Shown here piece after piece: positions 1 through 9,600 of a DNA stretch of 55,077 nucleotides (position 1 is its first letter; every line of letters begins with the position of its first letter). The DNA lies in NCBI RefSeq assembly GCF_016862775.1, contig NZ_BONP01000025.1:1-55077 (forward strand), given 5' to 3'. The DNA is from Cellulomonas phragmiteti. GTDB lineage: Bacteria > Actinomycetota > Actinomycetes > Actinomycetales > Cellulomonadaceae. The notes beneath the pieces were generated by a model, which was not told where the DNA came from, did no database searches, and saw nothing but the letters and a program-made list of their open reading frames with translations. The translations under genes were made by a program, and so were the position numbers.

Positions 1-75
1 CCGTGCGGAGACAACCCCGTGCCGGGTAGACCAGGACGGCCGCTACTGTCATCGTGAAGCGGAAGGGAGCCGGTC

Positions 76-522
76 GTGACGAGTCCAGTGCGACCCCGGT
101 TTCGACTCACCTGCGCCGCGTGCCGACGCCCCATCGGCCAGCAGGCTGACGTGTACGTCGTCGACGACGAGTGGCGTCGCCGCTACCCGCGGAAGATGGC
201 AGGCGTCATCATCTGCGTGGCTTGCTCAAGGGAGCAGGAAGACACGTGCAGGACGCCCGACGGTGACTACGTCCGCGGTCACATCCTCGTGACGCCCGCG
301 CTCGTGACTCGCGGCCTCCCGGCGTCGCGGTCCGACATCGACTTGTGCAGCCACCTGCTCCATCCAGCTACGCAACGTGCCGCGGTGCAGGCCGAACCTG
401 AGTCGGGCATCGCGCAGGGCGCCAAGGAGTATCTGGCGGCATTGAGCGCCGACCCCCGCTGCAGCGCTGCGGCTCGCTCCCGCATCGACCGTGCGTTCGC
501 CGAAGTTGCCCGGCGTCGCTGA
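76..522 (+). CDS. Hypothetical protein with N-terminal Cys-pair (zinc-ribbon-like) motif
   Basis: A 148-residue protein that I do not recognise. The GTG start is preceded by a purine-rich ribosome site (ggaaggga, 61-68). Residues 13-16 form CAAC and residues 47-50 form CVAC; two CxxC pairs about 30 residues apart suggest a zinc-ribbon. The C-terminal half is Ala/Arg-rich and probably helical. It lies at the left end of the island, on the opposite strand to the restriction operon, with about 400 bases of gene-free DNA behind it. No membrane segment or signal peptide is visible. Real coding is supported by the ribosome site and the ordered Cys pattern; function is unknown. Confidence 0.5.
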   Translation: MTSPVRPRFRLTCAACRRPIGQQADVYVVDDEWRRRYPRKMAGVIICVACSREQEDTCRTPDGDYVRGHILVTPALVTRGLPASRSDIDLCSHLLHPATQRAAVQAEPESGIAQGAKEYLAALSADPRCSAAARSRIDRAFAEVARRR

Positions 523-928
523 CGCAGCATCGCGGCGACTCGATTGGGTACCGAAGATCCCCGGGCTAGAGGTGCGCACGGACCCACGACAGTACGAGCG
601 CGTATCGAACTGGTGTCCGTCGCCGGATAGCTATTTCCTCACGATGGTGCTGCAGCTGGTGCACTTCAACTGGTTGGTGGTGCACGGCTGGAGCGTGTAC
701 GTCCCGCACACCGGACACTCGTGCCCCTTGGCCACGGGGACTCCTCTCCTCGGTACTGCCCGCCAGGGCAGCTCACGTCTTGCCCGACCGTAGCGCCGGT
801 TACGCGATGCCGGATATTGATAGAGTCGAGATCACTCGATTGACCTGCAGCTCCGTACCTAATGGCACCAAGCGGAGGCCCGCGTCAACGGACGAAGGAC
901 CGGCCCGGCGCTGGTGAGCGGTGAGCCC
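523..928. other. Gene-free stretch
   Basis: About 400 bases with no frame that looks like protein. Part of it (roughly 600-720 and 795-870) is less GC-rich than the surroundings. It separates the small zinc-ribbon-like gene from the 3' stub of the DUF499-like pseudogene. I see no strong terminator hairpin, tRNA or repeat in it; it is probably decayed island DNA. Confidence 0.4.
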
Positions 929-1146
929 CTACGTCTCCTCGAAGCCGTTGGCGTCGAACCGCAGCGCCGTCCCGTTCTCACGGACCGTGCGCACCGTCCC
1001 GGCGCTGAAGCCGTCAGCGTCCACGGCTTGGATCTCATGCTGACCTCCAGACGGGTGCCAGGAGCCGCCTCCAGGTGCTGGAGAACCTCCTGCTGGGTGC
1101 GCGCGAAGTCGCGCCCGTACCGCTCCGGATCGAGCATGGTCGTCAC
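929..1146 (-). pseudogene. 3' remnant of a DUF499/Swt1-like ATPase gene, frameshifted
   Basis: Read on the minus strand from 1146, the frame gives a segment containing LDPERYGRDFARTQQEVL and then LEVS. Stepping to the next frame gives EIQAVDADGFSAGTVRTV, then RENGTALRF and a final NGFEET before a TAG at 929-931. That succession (DPERYGRDFAR, EVxxHL, EIxAxxxDGF, RTVxEN, LRF, GFE) is how I remember the extreme C-terminus of DUF499-type large ATPases, found in archaeal and bacterial defence operons. One base appears to be lost near 1040, and nothing resembling the roughly 1000-residue body precedes it. It begins about 27 bases after the stop of the helicase-nuclease gene, on the same strand, so it is probably the scar of a deletion that removed a fourth operon member. 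Family assignment is from memory of the pattern. Confidence 0.55.
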
Positions 1147-1172
1147 AGCACCGACGCCACGCCCCGCCGTCG

Positions 1173-3968
1173 TCACGGCGTCAAGACCTGCGACACCGGT
1201 TCCGCGCTTCGGCACAAGCTCCGCACGTCGCAGGCGGCACACGTGCTGCACCACGTCGGGAGTCGATCCAGCTTGTTGGTGCGCAAGGACTCACCTGCAT
1301 CGTGGATTCGGTCGCGGACGTCGATCAGGAGCTGACCGACGACCGTCTCGCGGGTGTTCTTGCCATCCTCGTCCAGGTTCAGCACCTCGACAACGTCAGC
1401 GGACGTCCCGGTCAGTTCCTGGTAGCCGACGGCATACACGTGCAGCTGGTCGCGGGTCACGTCCTCGGCCTGGGCTCGGTAGGTGGACTTGAAGTCGACG
1501 ATCGAGACCTCGTCGGTCTCGAGCCGCTTTATCAGGTCGATGCGGCCGTCCACTGTGATTCCGGGGGCGACGTGAACCTGGATCTGCTTCTCGGAGTGCA
1601 GGGTGCGAGGCAGGTCGTCACCGTGGAGGACGAAGTAGCGCTTGAGCGCCGCCCGGGCAGCGCGCTCCAGCTGTTCGCGCAGCAGCGGGTATGCGTACGG
1701 GGTGTGCAGGTGGCGTTGGACGAGCTCGTCGACCGCGGTGGCATCGAGCACGTCACCGTCGAGCGCACGCTTGTGCATCTCGGCAAGGGCGTCATGCAGG
1801 CCCTTGCCGTACCCCAGGGCCTCGTGGATCGGCGGATTGAAGCCGTAGAGGAATCGGATCTTGAACTGGTACGGGCACTCGAACAGGTACTTCAGCTCTG
1901 AGAAGGACAGCGTGACCTGCGGGACCTCGACGCGGGGGTGAGGCTCGAGGCGGGCGACGCTCGCTCCGAGCAGCGGCGCGGCGGTCGAGACGAAGGGCAC
2001 GGTCGTCGCCTCACCGAAGAACGCGGATGCCTTCTGGAACAGGCGCGACGTCCCGGGCGAGAAGCTGAGGTAGAGGAACTTCTGTGCGCGGGTGACCGCG
2101 ACGTAGAAGAGGCGACGCTCGTCCTCGACGGTGCCGCGGTACCGGTCTGCGTGGGGGACAGCCGTGTCCGGCACCACGTGGAAGACCCCCAGTCCGCCAT
2201 GACGCTTGGACGGGAACCGGTTAGCCCGCAGGCATGGCACGAACACCGCCGGCCACTGCATGCCCTTGGCCTGGTGAACGGTGGAGATCGTGACCGCGTC
2301 GGGTGTGGCGTACCCGGTGTCGAGGTCGGCCTCGTCGTAGTAGCCGGGTGCCTGGTACTCGAGCCACCCGACGAACGAGTCGTACTTGTCCTTTGGGTTC
2401 GATGAGAAGTAGATGGCCTCGAAGTCCGAGATGACCTGCGAGAACTTGCCGAGTTGGTACATCGCCAGTTCGCCGCGGACCGGGTCGCCGGGCACCGTGT
2501 CCTCGCGGATCCCAAGCGCGTCGAGAACGTCGAGATAGAGGCGCTGGAGGTTGTACGTGCCCCAGCGCTCGCCGCGACCGAAGTCCGCACCCGCGTCCAG
2601 AAGCGGCTTGGCCGCCGCGACGCTCACGCCTGGCGCGAGAAGTCCCGAGACGGCCCACAGCGCTTCGACGTCGGCGAAGGCCGCGTGGCCCGTCATGTAG
2701 CGGAACAGGCTGACGACGGCGGAGATCTCCCGAGAGTCGAACAGCCGGGTCAGACCCTTGACGATGTAGGGGATCCCGCGCCGCTCCATCTCGGCGACCA
2801 GAGGCCCGGCGTCTGCGGCCACGGATCGGTAGAGCACGGCGACGTCTGACCAGGACAGACCCCGCGGTTCGGTGCCCGGGCGATCCGTGAACGCGACCCC
2901 CCGCAGGTCCTGGATCCGTTCGCAGATCGCAGCTGCCTCGTCTTCCGGAGTCAGATAGGCACCGGCGATGATGTCGCCGCGGTCCCACGTCTGGTGCGAG
3001 GCGTGCTCCATCGACTTCGGCAGTCGGTTCCCGACCGAGATGCCCTCGGCGACCCGACGTCCGAGCGCCACGATGCCCTGGGACGAGCGAAAGTTGTGAG
3101 CCAGGGTGACCGATCGGATGCCCTCGTAGCGGCCGGCGAACGTGAGGATGTTCGCGACCTCCGAACCGCGCCACTGGTAGATCGTCTGGTCGTCGTCGCC
3201 GACCACGCAGAGGTTCGCGCCGAACTGCACGAGCCCACGGATCAGCCGCTCTTGCAGCGGGTTGACGTCCTGGTACTCGTCCACCACTACGAACTTCACG
3301 TCGTCGCGCACGTGCTGCAGCAGCGCGTGCGCCGCCGTGCCGATCCCCTCATCGGGCGACTCGAGGAACCGCACAGCCCGGTCGACCATCGAGGTGTAGT
3401 CGAAGTACGCGTTTGCCTCGAGCAGGTCTCGGTACTTGCCGACGGCGGCCTTGACCTCCTCGCAGACGAGCGAGAGATCAGTCTCGTCCTCGGTGAGGAT
3501 CGACATCACCTGGGTGTAGAGACGCGAGTGGATGAACCGCCGTAGGTGAGGCGTGCCGGCCGAGAGCGTCGGGCACTCCGTCAGGCCACTACGCCTGCTG
3601 TTGCGGTCGATGAAGAGCCTCTGGGTCTGCTCGGTCAGCACCGAGTACTTGAACGTCTCCGGCACATAGGTCTGCAGCAGGTTGAGGCAGAAGGCGTGCA
3701 TCGTGCCGACGTACATCTCCGCCAGCCCCGTCGCCGAGCCGTGCTCCTGCTCGACGATCGACAGGATCCGGTCCTTGAGCTCGGCAGCGGCCTTCTCGGT
3801 GAAGGTGAACGCGGCGACGTGGCGCGGCTCGACGCCCGGCAGCTTGAGGATCTCCGAGATGCGCTGCGAGATCACCTGCGTCTTGCCGGACCCGGCACAG
3901 GCGATGATCTGCAACGGGGCGTCCAGGCAGGCGATGGCCTCCTGCTGAGCGGGCGTGTACGTGGGCAT
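1173..3968 (-). CDS. UvrD-type SF1A helicase fused to Fe-S RecB-like nuclease
   Basis: A 931-residue predicted ATP-driven 3'-5' DNA helicase with a C-terminal PD-(D/E)XK nuclease. Visible helicase motifs: TPAQQEAI (Q motif, residues 5-12), AGSGKT Walker A (25-30), VVVDEYQD motif II (about 227-234), GDDDQTIYQWRG motif III, HNFRSS motif IV, STVHQAKGMQW motif V (about 560) and FYVAVTRAQ motif VI (about 620). The nuclease follows: FECPYQFK (about 692), VDGRID (about 805) and IVDFKST (about 822), with a terminal cluster CSTCAACDVRSLC (about 905-917). The lone early Cys plus three late Cys match the [4Fe-4S] arrangement of AddB/Cas4-type nucleases. It starts 5 bases after the methyltransferase stop, so it is the third gene of the restriction operon. 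It probably degrades or remodels cleaved foreign DNA; that role is inferred from context. A housekeeping repair role is less likely given the accessory setting. Confidence 0.85.
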   Translation of the reverse strand: MPTYTPAQQEAIACLDAPLQIIACAGSGKTQVISQRISEILKLPGVEPRHVAAFTFTEKAAAELKDRILSIVEQEHGSATGLAEMYVGTMHAFCLNLLQTYVPETFKYSVLTEQTQRLFIDRNSRRSGLTECPTLSAGTPHLRRFIHSRLYTQVMSILTEDETDLSLVCEEVKAAVGKYRDLLEANAYFDYTSMVDRAVRFLESPDEGIGTAAHALLQHVRDDVKFVVVDEYQDVNPLQERLIRGLVQFGANLCVVGDDDQTIYQWRGSEVANILTFAGRYEGIRSVTLAHNFRSSQGIVALGRRVAEGISVGNRLPKSMEHASHQTWDRGDIIAGAYLTPEDEAAAICERIQDLRGVAFTDRPGTEPRGLSWSDVAVLYRSVAADAGPLVAEMERRGIPYIVKGLTRLFDSREISAVVSLFRYMTGHAAFADVEALWAVSGLLAPGVSVAAAKPLLDAGADFGRGERWGTYNLQRLYLDVLDALGIREDTVPGDPVRGELAMYQLGKFSQVISDFEAIYFSSNPKDKYDSFVGWLEYQAPGYYDEADLDTGYATPDAVTISTVHQAKGMQWPAVFVPCLRANRFPSKRHGGLGVFHVVPDTAVPHADRYRGTVEDERRLFYVAVTRAQKFLYLSFSPGTSRLFQKASAFFGEATTVPFVSTAAPLLGASVARLEPHPRVEVPQVTLSFSELKYLFECPYQFKIRFLYGFNPPIHEALGYGKGLHDALAEMHKRALDGDVLDATAVDELVQRHLHTPYAYPLLREQLERAARAALKRYFVLHGDDLPRTLHSEKQIQVHVAPGITVDGRIDLIKRLETDEVSIVDFKSTYRAQAEDVTRDQLHVYAVGYQELTGTSADVVEVLNLDEDGKNTRETVVGQLLIDVRDRIHDAGESLRTNKLDRLPTWCSTCAACDVRSLCRSAEPVSQVLTP

Positions 3969-3973
3969 CGTCG

Positions 3974-6685
3974 TCAGGCCGTGACCTCACGGACGACGAG
4001 CACTTCGTCGCCGTAGTAGTTGATCGCCTTGACCGCGATCTTCCCCGTCGAGGGCGCCGGGAACGGTCGCGAGACCGTCCCGTACAGCGAGTCCCAAGCT
4101 TCGGGGTCGATCTCGGCCTTCAGCGACGTCTTGAGCTTCTTGTACGGGTCTCCCGCGCCGGAGAAGTACGCGTGGCGGACGAAGAACTGCTCCTCGTCGT
4201 AGTCCGTGTCGACCATCCACAGCGCGATCCCGTCCGCGCTGTCGCTGCGCACGTCGCCTGTCGTCGGGTCGTACACGTCGACACCCTTGATCTCGACGAC
4301 GACGCCCGCCTCGGTCACTCGCACGTCGATGTCGGGCTCACCGAAAACCGTGAACAGGTTGGCGGCCTTCGAGTTCTTCAGGAGCTCGTCACCCATCGCC
4401 AGGTCGACGTTCATCCGCACGAGCACGACCGGCAAGCGGCCCAATTTGTGCTCCGCAGCTACGGACGCGAAGCCCTCGCGCTGCGTCTCCCCGACGGCGT
4501 CCAGGGCGTTCGCCTCGAACGCGTACCCCAGCACCAAGAGCTGCTCCACGTCCGACATCTCCAGCGCCTCGCGTGCGGCAGCCTTGACCATTCGCGCGTC
4601 GACTGTCCCGTACTCCGGACCCAGGCAGATCGCGACCTTGCGCGTCGCAGGCTCGGCGTGCGTGCTGATGGCCTTGGCTGCATCGACGTCAGCCTGCGAC
4701 GCAGCCGAGCCGAGGTACTGCACGAACGTCCCCGGATTGGGATCGATTGAGGTGAAGACCGTTCGCTCCCGGCGACGGCCGTTCTGCACACCCGCGGTCC
4801 GGAGGTTGTCGACAATCGTCGACTCGTAGCCCGCACCGACCGGCTGGCTCGTCTCAGTGGGTTCGGGCCCGTGCGGGAACGCCGCGTCGAACGACGACGA
4901 CCGATGCGGTGAGAGCGACTCCACGGTGAAGCGGCCAGAGACGCGGACCTTCTTCTTGTTCTCGAACGGCCGGTCGTACAAGTACTCGACGTCAGCGTGG
5001 CGCCGGACCGCCGCATCGATCTCGTCTCGCGACATACCTTCGACGATGTCGGGATTGTTTGCGATCGACTTCAGCGTGATGTGCGGGATGCGGTCGTAGA
5101 CGAAGCCCTGGCGAACATCACCTTGGTGGCTCGAGCCGATCGACTTCATCTGCGCGCCGAGGCTGCGCTCCTTCGCCTCGCCCTCTGCGGAGTCCGCTAG
5201 CAGGTAGTACGGAAAGCGCGCCGCCATGAGCCGCTGACGAGCTAGTGCAGTTGCTACCCGGGAGGTATCTATGGTGATCCACCGTCGACCCCACTGCTCG
5301 GCGACATAAGCCGTGGTGCCCGATCCGCACGTCGGGTCCAGCACGAGATCGCCGGGGTCCGTGGTCATCAGTAGGCATCGCTCGATCGCCGAGGTGGCTG
5401 TCTGGACTACGTACACCTTTGGATCGGCCCTGCTCTGGATACCACCGATGTCGCTCCACGCATTTGTGAGAGTCATCGCGGGAAAGTCGTCGTGGTATCT
5501 GACATACCCAATCGAGCGCCCCGTGAGCGTCACGCGCCGCGCGATCTGCAGTCGCGCCATACCCTTTTCATTGGTCTTCCAGCGGGTCTGCGAGGTCGGA
5601 AGAATCGTCTTTCCATCGATCTCGACGGGGAACCACGAAGCGGCGCCGATCCCTTTCTCTCGACCGGCACTCTGGCTTGTCATATTGTCGACGCGAAACA
5701 CTCGATAGTGTTGCCCTTTAGCAACCCGCGAGAGCGGCATTCGGGTCCCGTCCGGCAGTTCCGCCTGATCGTACTTCGACGAGCCGGCTTCACCAAGCGT
5801 TCGCTTTGTGAATAAGCGTCGAAACTTCATCGATTCGCGACTCTTGGCAAACCACAAGATGAAGTCCGACACCCCACTGAGGTATTCTGCTGTTTGGCCT
5901 GCCGTCTTGTTATAGGTGATGATTGAAACAAAATTCTCCCGGCCAAAAGTCTCATCGAGTAAACTCCTGACAAGGTGCACGTTCTCGTCTCCGATCTGAA
6001 CAAAGATCGAACCCGAATCTGTGAGGAGTTCTCGTGCGATGGCTAGGCGGTCCCGAAGGTAGGCCAAGTAGGAGTGGATTCCATCCTCCCAGGTATCGCG
6101 AAAGGCCTTTATCTGCTCAGCCTCTCGCGCCATGTCGGACAAGCTTCCATCTTTGACATCGCGCTTATCGACCCTCGGTTGCCAATTCGATCCGAACTTG
6201 ATGCCGTAAGGAGGGTCTAGGTAGATGGCCTGCACCTGCCCGCGGAGGTTCTCGCGGTCGGCGAGGGAAGACATCACAGCGAGCGAGTCGCCGAGAATCA
6301 TGCGGTTGGCCCATTTGGACTCGTGCTCGTAGAACTCGACGGACTCGAACGGGCCGAGGTCGTCGAACTCCTCGAAGAGCGTGAACTCCGGCTCGTCCTC
6401 GGATTTGGCCGCGGTCTGGCGCAGGTTCTCGATGAGCGCCCGTGGATCGATCTTCTCTTGGATGTAGATCGGCGGGGTTACGACGTCGAGCACGTCAGAC
6501 TGCGCGTCTTTGCCGCGCCAGACCAGCTGCGGGTCGAGTGCAGGGTCGCGGCGAGCCCACGTTACGTTGCGCGGCGCGGCGACGGCGTCGTCGACGAAGT
6601 ACTCCGCGTCCGCGGTGGGGATGTTGACCCGCCGGTCGTCGTGCTGGTGGGACTCGACGGGCGTGGTGCGGTCGGCGGCGGGCAT
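3974..6685 (-). CDS. Type III-like DNA methyltransferase (Mod), beta class
   Basis: A 903-residue site-specific DNA methyltransferase, probably N6-adenine. Motif IV DPPYG (about residue 157, in AIYLDPPYGIKF) precedes the SAM-binding motif DPTCGSGTT (about residue 450). This order defines the beta class used by type III Mod subunits; the roughly 300 residues in between should hold the target recognition domain (TRD). The ATG is preceded by aaggagc and lies one base after the stop of the restriction subunit, so the two are co-transcribed and coupled. The C-terminal 400 residues are longer than in classical Mod proteins and carry no motif I can name. The DNA from about 5480 to 6190, corresponding to the TRD, is visibly richer in A and T than the rest of the gene, consistent with TRD exchange. 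The protein should protect self DNA and guide the Res subunit. Confidence 0.88.
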   Translation of the reverse strand: MPAADRTTPVESHQHDDRRVNIPTADAEYFVDDAVAAPRNVTWARRDPALDPQLVWRGKDAQSDVLDVVTPPIYIQEKIDPRALIENLRQTAAKSEDEPEFTLFEEFDDLGPFESVEFYEHESKWANRMILGDSLAVMSSLADRENLRGQVQAIYLDPPYGIKFGSNWQPRVDKRDVKDGSLSDMAREAEQIKAFRDTWEDGIHSYLAYLRDRLAIARELLTDSGSIFVQIGDENVHLVRSLLDETFGRENFVSIITYNKTAGQTAEYLSGVSDFILWFAKSRESMKFRRLFTKRTLGEAGSSKYDQAELPDGTRMPLSRVAKGQHYRVFRVDNMTSQSAGREKGIGAASWFPVEIDGKTILPTSQTRWKTNEKGMARLQIARRVTLTGRSIGYVRYHDDFPAMTLTNAWSDIGGIQSRADPKVYVVQTATSAIERCLLMTTDPGDLVLDPTCGSGTTAYVAEQWGRRWITIDTSRVATALARQRLMAARFPYYLLADSAEGEAKERSLGAQMKSIGSSHQGDVRQGFVYDRIPHITLKSIANNPDIVEGMSRDEIDAAVRRHADVEYLYDRPFENKKKVRVSGRFTVESLSPHRSSSFDAAFPHGPEPTETSQPVGAGYESTIVDNLRTAGVQNGRRRERTVFTSIDPNPGTFVQYLGSAASQADVDAAKAISTHAEPATRKVAICLGPEYGTVDARMVKAAAREALEMSDVEQLLVLGYAFEANALDAVGETQREGFASVAAEHKLGRLPVVLVRMNVDLAMGDELLKNSKAANLFTVFGEPDIDVRVTEAGVVVEIKGVDVYDPTTGDVRSDSADGIALWMVDTDYDEEQFFVRHAYFSGAGDPYKKLKTSLKAEIDPEAWDSLYGTVSRPFPAPSTGKIAVKAINYYGDEVLVVREVTA

Positions 6686-6686
6686 G

Positions 6687-9600
6687 TCAGCGTGCTCCTT
6701 CGTCGGGCGCGCCGGTCAGCGCGAGCGCGGGGTCGTCGTCCAGACCCGCGAAGAGGTCGAAGGCGATCGGATGTCCGGTGATCGGCCGATCGGCGTAGAG
6801 GTCGGCGATGGCGGCGTCCACGACGTTCTTGAAGAGGTAGGGGTCGTCGACCTCGACGTACCCCCAGCGGCCGAAATGGCCGTCCGCGGTGACCGCTGCG
6901 CACCACAGGTTCCGCGCGGTGTCAGCCTTCACCTGGCGCGCGACCTGGTCCTTGAGCCCTCCCGACACCTCGACGATGAGCGTGCGCACCGCGTCGTCGG
7001 GTCGCTGGGTGAGCCGGACGAGGAAGTCCGGCCGGTAGATGTGTCCGATGCCCTTGTGCGTGTAAGGGATCGCGAACTCGAGGTGGTCGTTCTTCACGTA
7101 GGCGTCGACATCGGGGTGGTCCTCGAGGATCATCGCCGCGGTCTGCTCCCAGCCGCTGTCGAGCACCACGTGCGAGACGTGGCTGCGGCCGTTGGTGACG
7201 AACGTGTTCTTGATGGTCTGGAAGTCGACGGAGTCGGTCGAGCCCGTGGGGGCGTCCGGCCTGATGATCGGCAGGACGATCGGCTCGCGCGTGCCGCCCA
7301 CGGTGATGACGGCCCGCTGCACCTGCTCGGCAGCCTGGCTGGCGTGCGCGCCGAGGAGCAGCATGCCAAGGAACGCGTTGCCCTTGAGCTCGACCTTCGT
7401 CTCGAGCCAGGCCTGGGTCATGCGCACGAGCTCTGGGACGAGCCACGGCTTGGGCACGTTCTGGCCGTCGGCGAAGAGCGGAAGCACTCGGCGGACAGCG
7501 AGCTTGAACGCCACCTCACGAGGCCGCATCGCGCGCAGCGCGTCGAGGCTGTGCTCCTCGTGCTCACCGATGACGCCCGCCACTTCGGTCATCGTCGGGA
7601 TGGCGCCCTGATCCAAGACGTAGGGACCGACAGCGTCGAGATCGAGGTGCAGCGGCTCGTCCGGGAGTTCGAAGCGGTACCCGTCTACGTAGGGAAACTC
7701 GATTCGGGCGGACTCCCGACCCTCGACCGCCCGGACCTGCGTGGCGGGCGGGCGTGGAGGTGGGTCTTCCGACGGCCGGCTGGACGGGATGAACGAGAAC
7801 GGGATGCCGTAGACCTCGGCGTACTCGGGCGGGAGTAGGCCGTCGTCGTCCAGCGCGTACGAGCGTCGCCGCAGACCACGCCCGACGACCTGCTCGCACA
7901 GGAGCTGGGAGCCAAAGGCGCGGACACCGAGCACGTGCGTCACGGTGTTGGCGTCCCACCCTTCCGAGAGCATCGAGACGGACACGACGCACCGGACCTG
8001 CCCTCCGAGCCGCCCCGGTTTGCCGACGGTGTTGAGGACCTCGCGCAGCAGCTGCCCGTCGTCCATCTCGCCCGCCGCAGCCCCCGTGCGGGTGACGACC
8101 TCACGACGGAACGCCTCGATCTCGTCGGCCGCCGCGTCGCGGAACTCCTTGCTCACGGCCTCGCCCGACTCAAGCTCCGCGGAGTCGACGAGGATCGTGC
8201 GCGGGTGGGGTAGCCGGTTGCCGTCGGTGTAGTTCGAGAGCAAGGAGAGCTGCCCGGAGATGCGGCGCGTGACAGTCTCGCCGTCCGCGTCAAGCACCTG
8301 CTCGTAGCCGGCGATCTGGTCGTACACCCACTTGGAAACCGTGGTGTTGGGGCACACCACGATGAAGACGGGCGGGGTGTCCGCCTCGCCGCTCGCTTGC
8401 CACCGCTCGAAGGCGCGCTCGTACGAGGAGTACAGGCTCTGCATGGCGCCTGCGAGCATCGCCGGCAGCGGACGGGACGTGTCGAAGTCCTTACCGACAC
8501 GCTTCGGCAGGTCGTCCTTCACGTGTTCCCACAGGTGCAGGAACGACGGGTCGTCTCCCGAGGCGTCGTCGTCCACCGGCAGCCGGGGGATCTTGACGAG
8601 GCCCGACTCGATTGCGTCGATGAGCGAGAAGTCCGACACCACCCACGGGAAGATGTACCCAGGCGGGTAGCCCGAGCCGTTGAGGAAGTACGGCGTCGCC
8701 GACAGGTCGAAGACCGTCTTGATGCCCACGGCCGCGTGGATGCGCTGCAGGCCTGTGAACCAGACGCCGGCCTCGAGGTTGGCCTCTTTGAGCTCCTTGC
8801 GCTCCGCAGCCTCGAGCTGCTTGACCTCCGCCTCCGCGTCCCGCGGTGCGTAGCAGTGATGCGCCTCGTCGTTGATCACCATAATCTGGCCCGTCGCCTG
8901 CCGGCCGCGAGTACCCCCCAGGTCACGCAGAACCCGCGCGACCATCTGGGCGTCGGTCTCGATGAAGGGGTCGACGCCCGTGCGGGCTGTGAGCAGCTTC
9001 TTCGTCGTCGCTGAGACGCCCTGCCCGTCGTGCCGGGTGCGACGCATGAACGCGTGGTAGTTCGTCACCGCGACGCGTGCCTGCATGAGCTGGGGCCACA
9101 GGTCTGCTGGGACGAGGTCCCGCTCGCGGTAGTAGTTGCCGGCGTCGGACGGGAACAGCACGCGCAGGCGGTCCTTGATCGTGATGCCCGGTGTCACGAG
9201 CAGGAACCGGTTGGTGAAGCGCGGGTCCTTGGCTCGCGCTGCCTTGTTCAGCGTCTGCCAGGTGATCAGCATCGCCATGACGACGGTCTTGCCGGTTCCC
9301 GTCGCCATCTTGAGCGCCGTACGTGGCAGACCCGCGTTGTACTCGGCGTTGTGCTCGTCGAGAGCGTCCTGGATCCAGCCCGACTGCGCGACGCGCGCCG
9401 TACGGCCGGCCTCAGACGCTTTGAGCCGGCCCGCTACCTCGCCGAGGTAGATCGCCGTCTCGACGGCCTCCCGCTGGGCGAAGAAGACCCTGTTCTCCCG
9501 CGCGGGGTCCGACCAGTGGCGCAGGAGGCGCAGGGTCGTCGCGGTGACCCCGGGGTAACCCGTCGAGCGCCACGCATCGACATCGGTGCGCAGGCGGTTG

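Noticed and set aside
491..793. A 100-codon plus frame after the first gene
   Set aside because: It overlaps the first gene, lacks a ribosome site and has no ordered motif.
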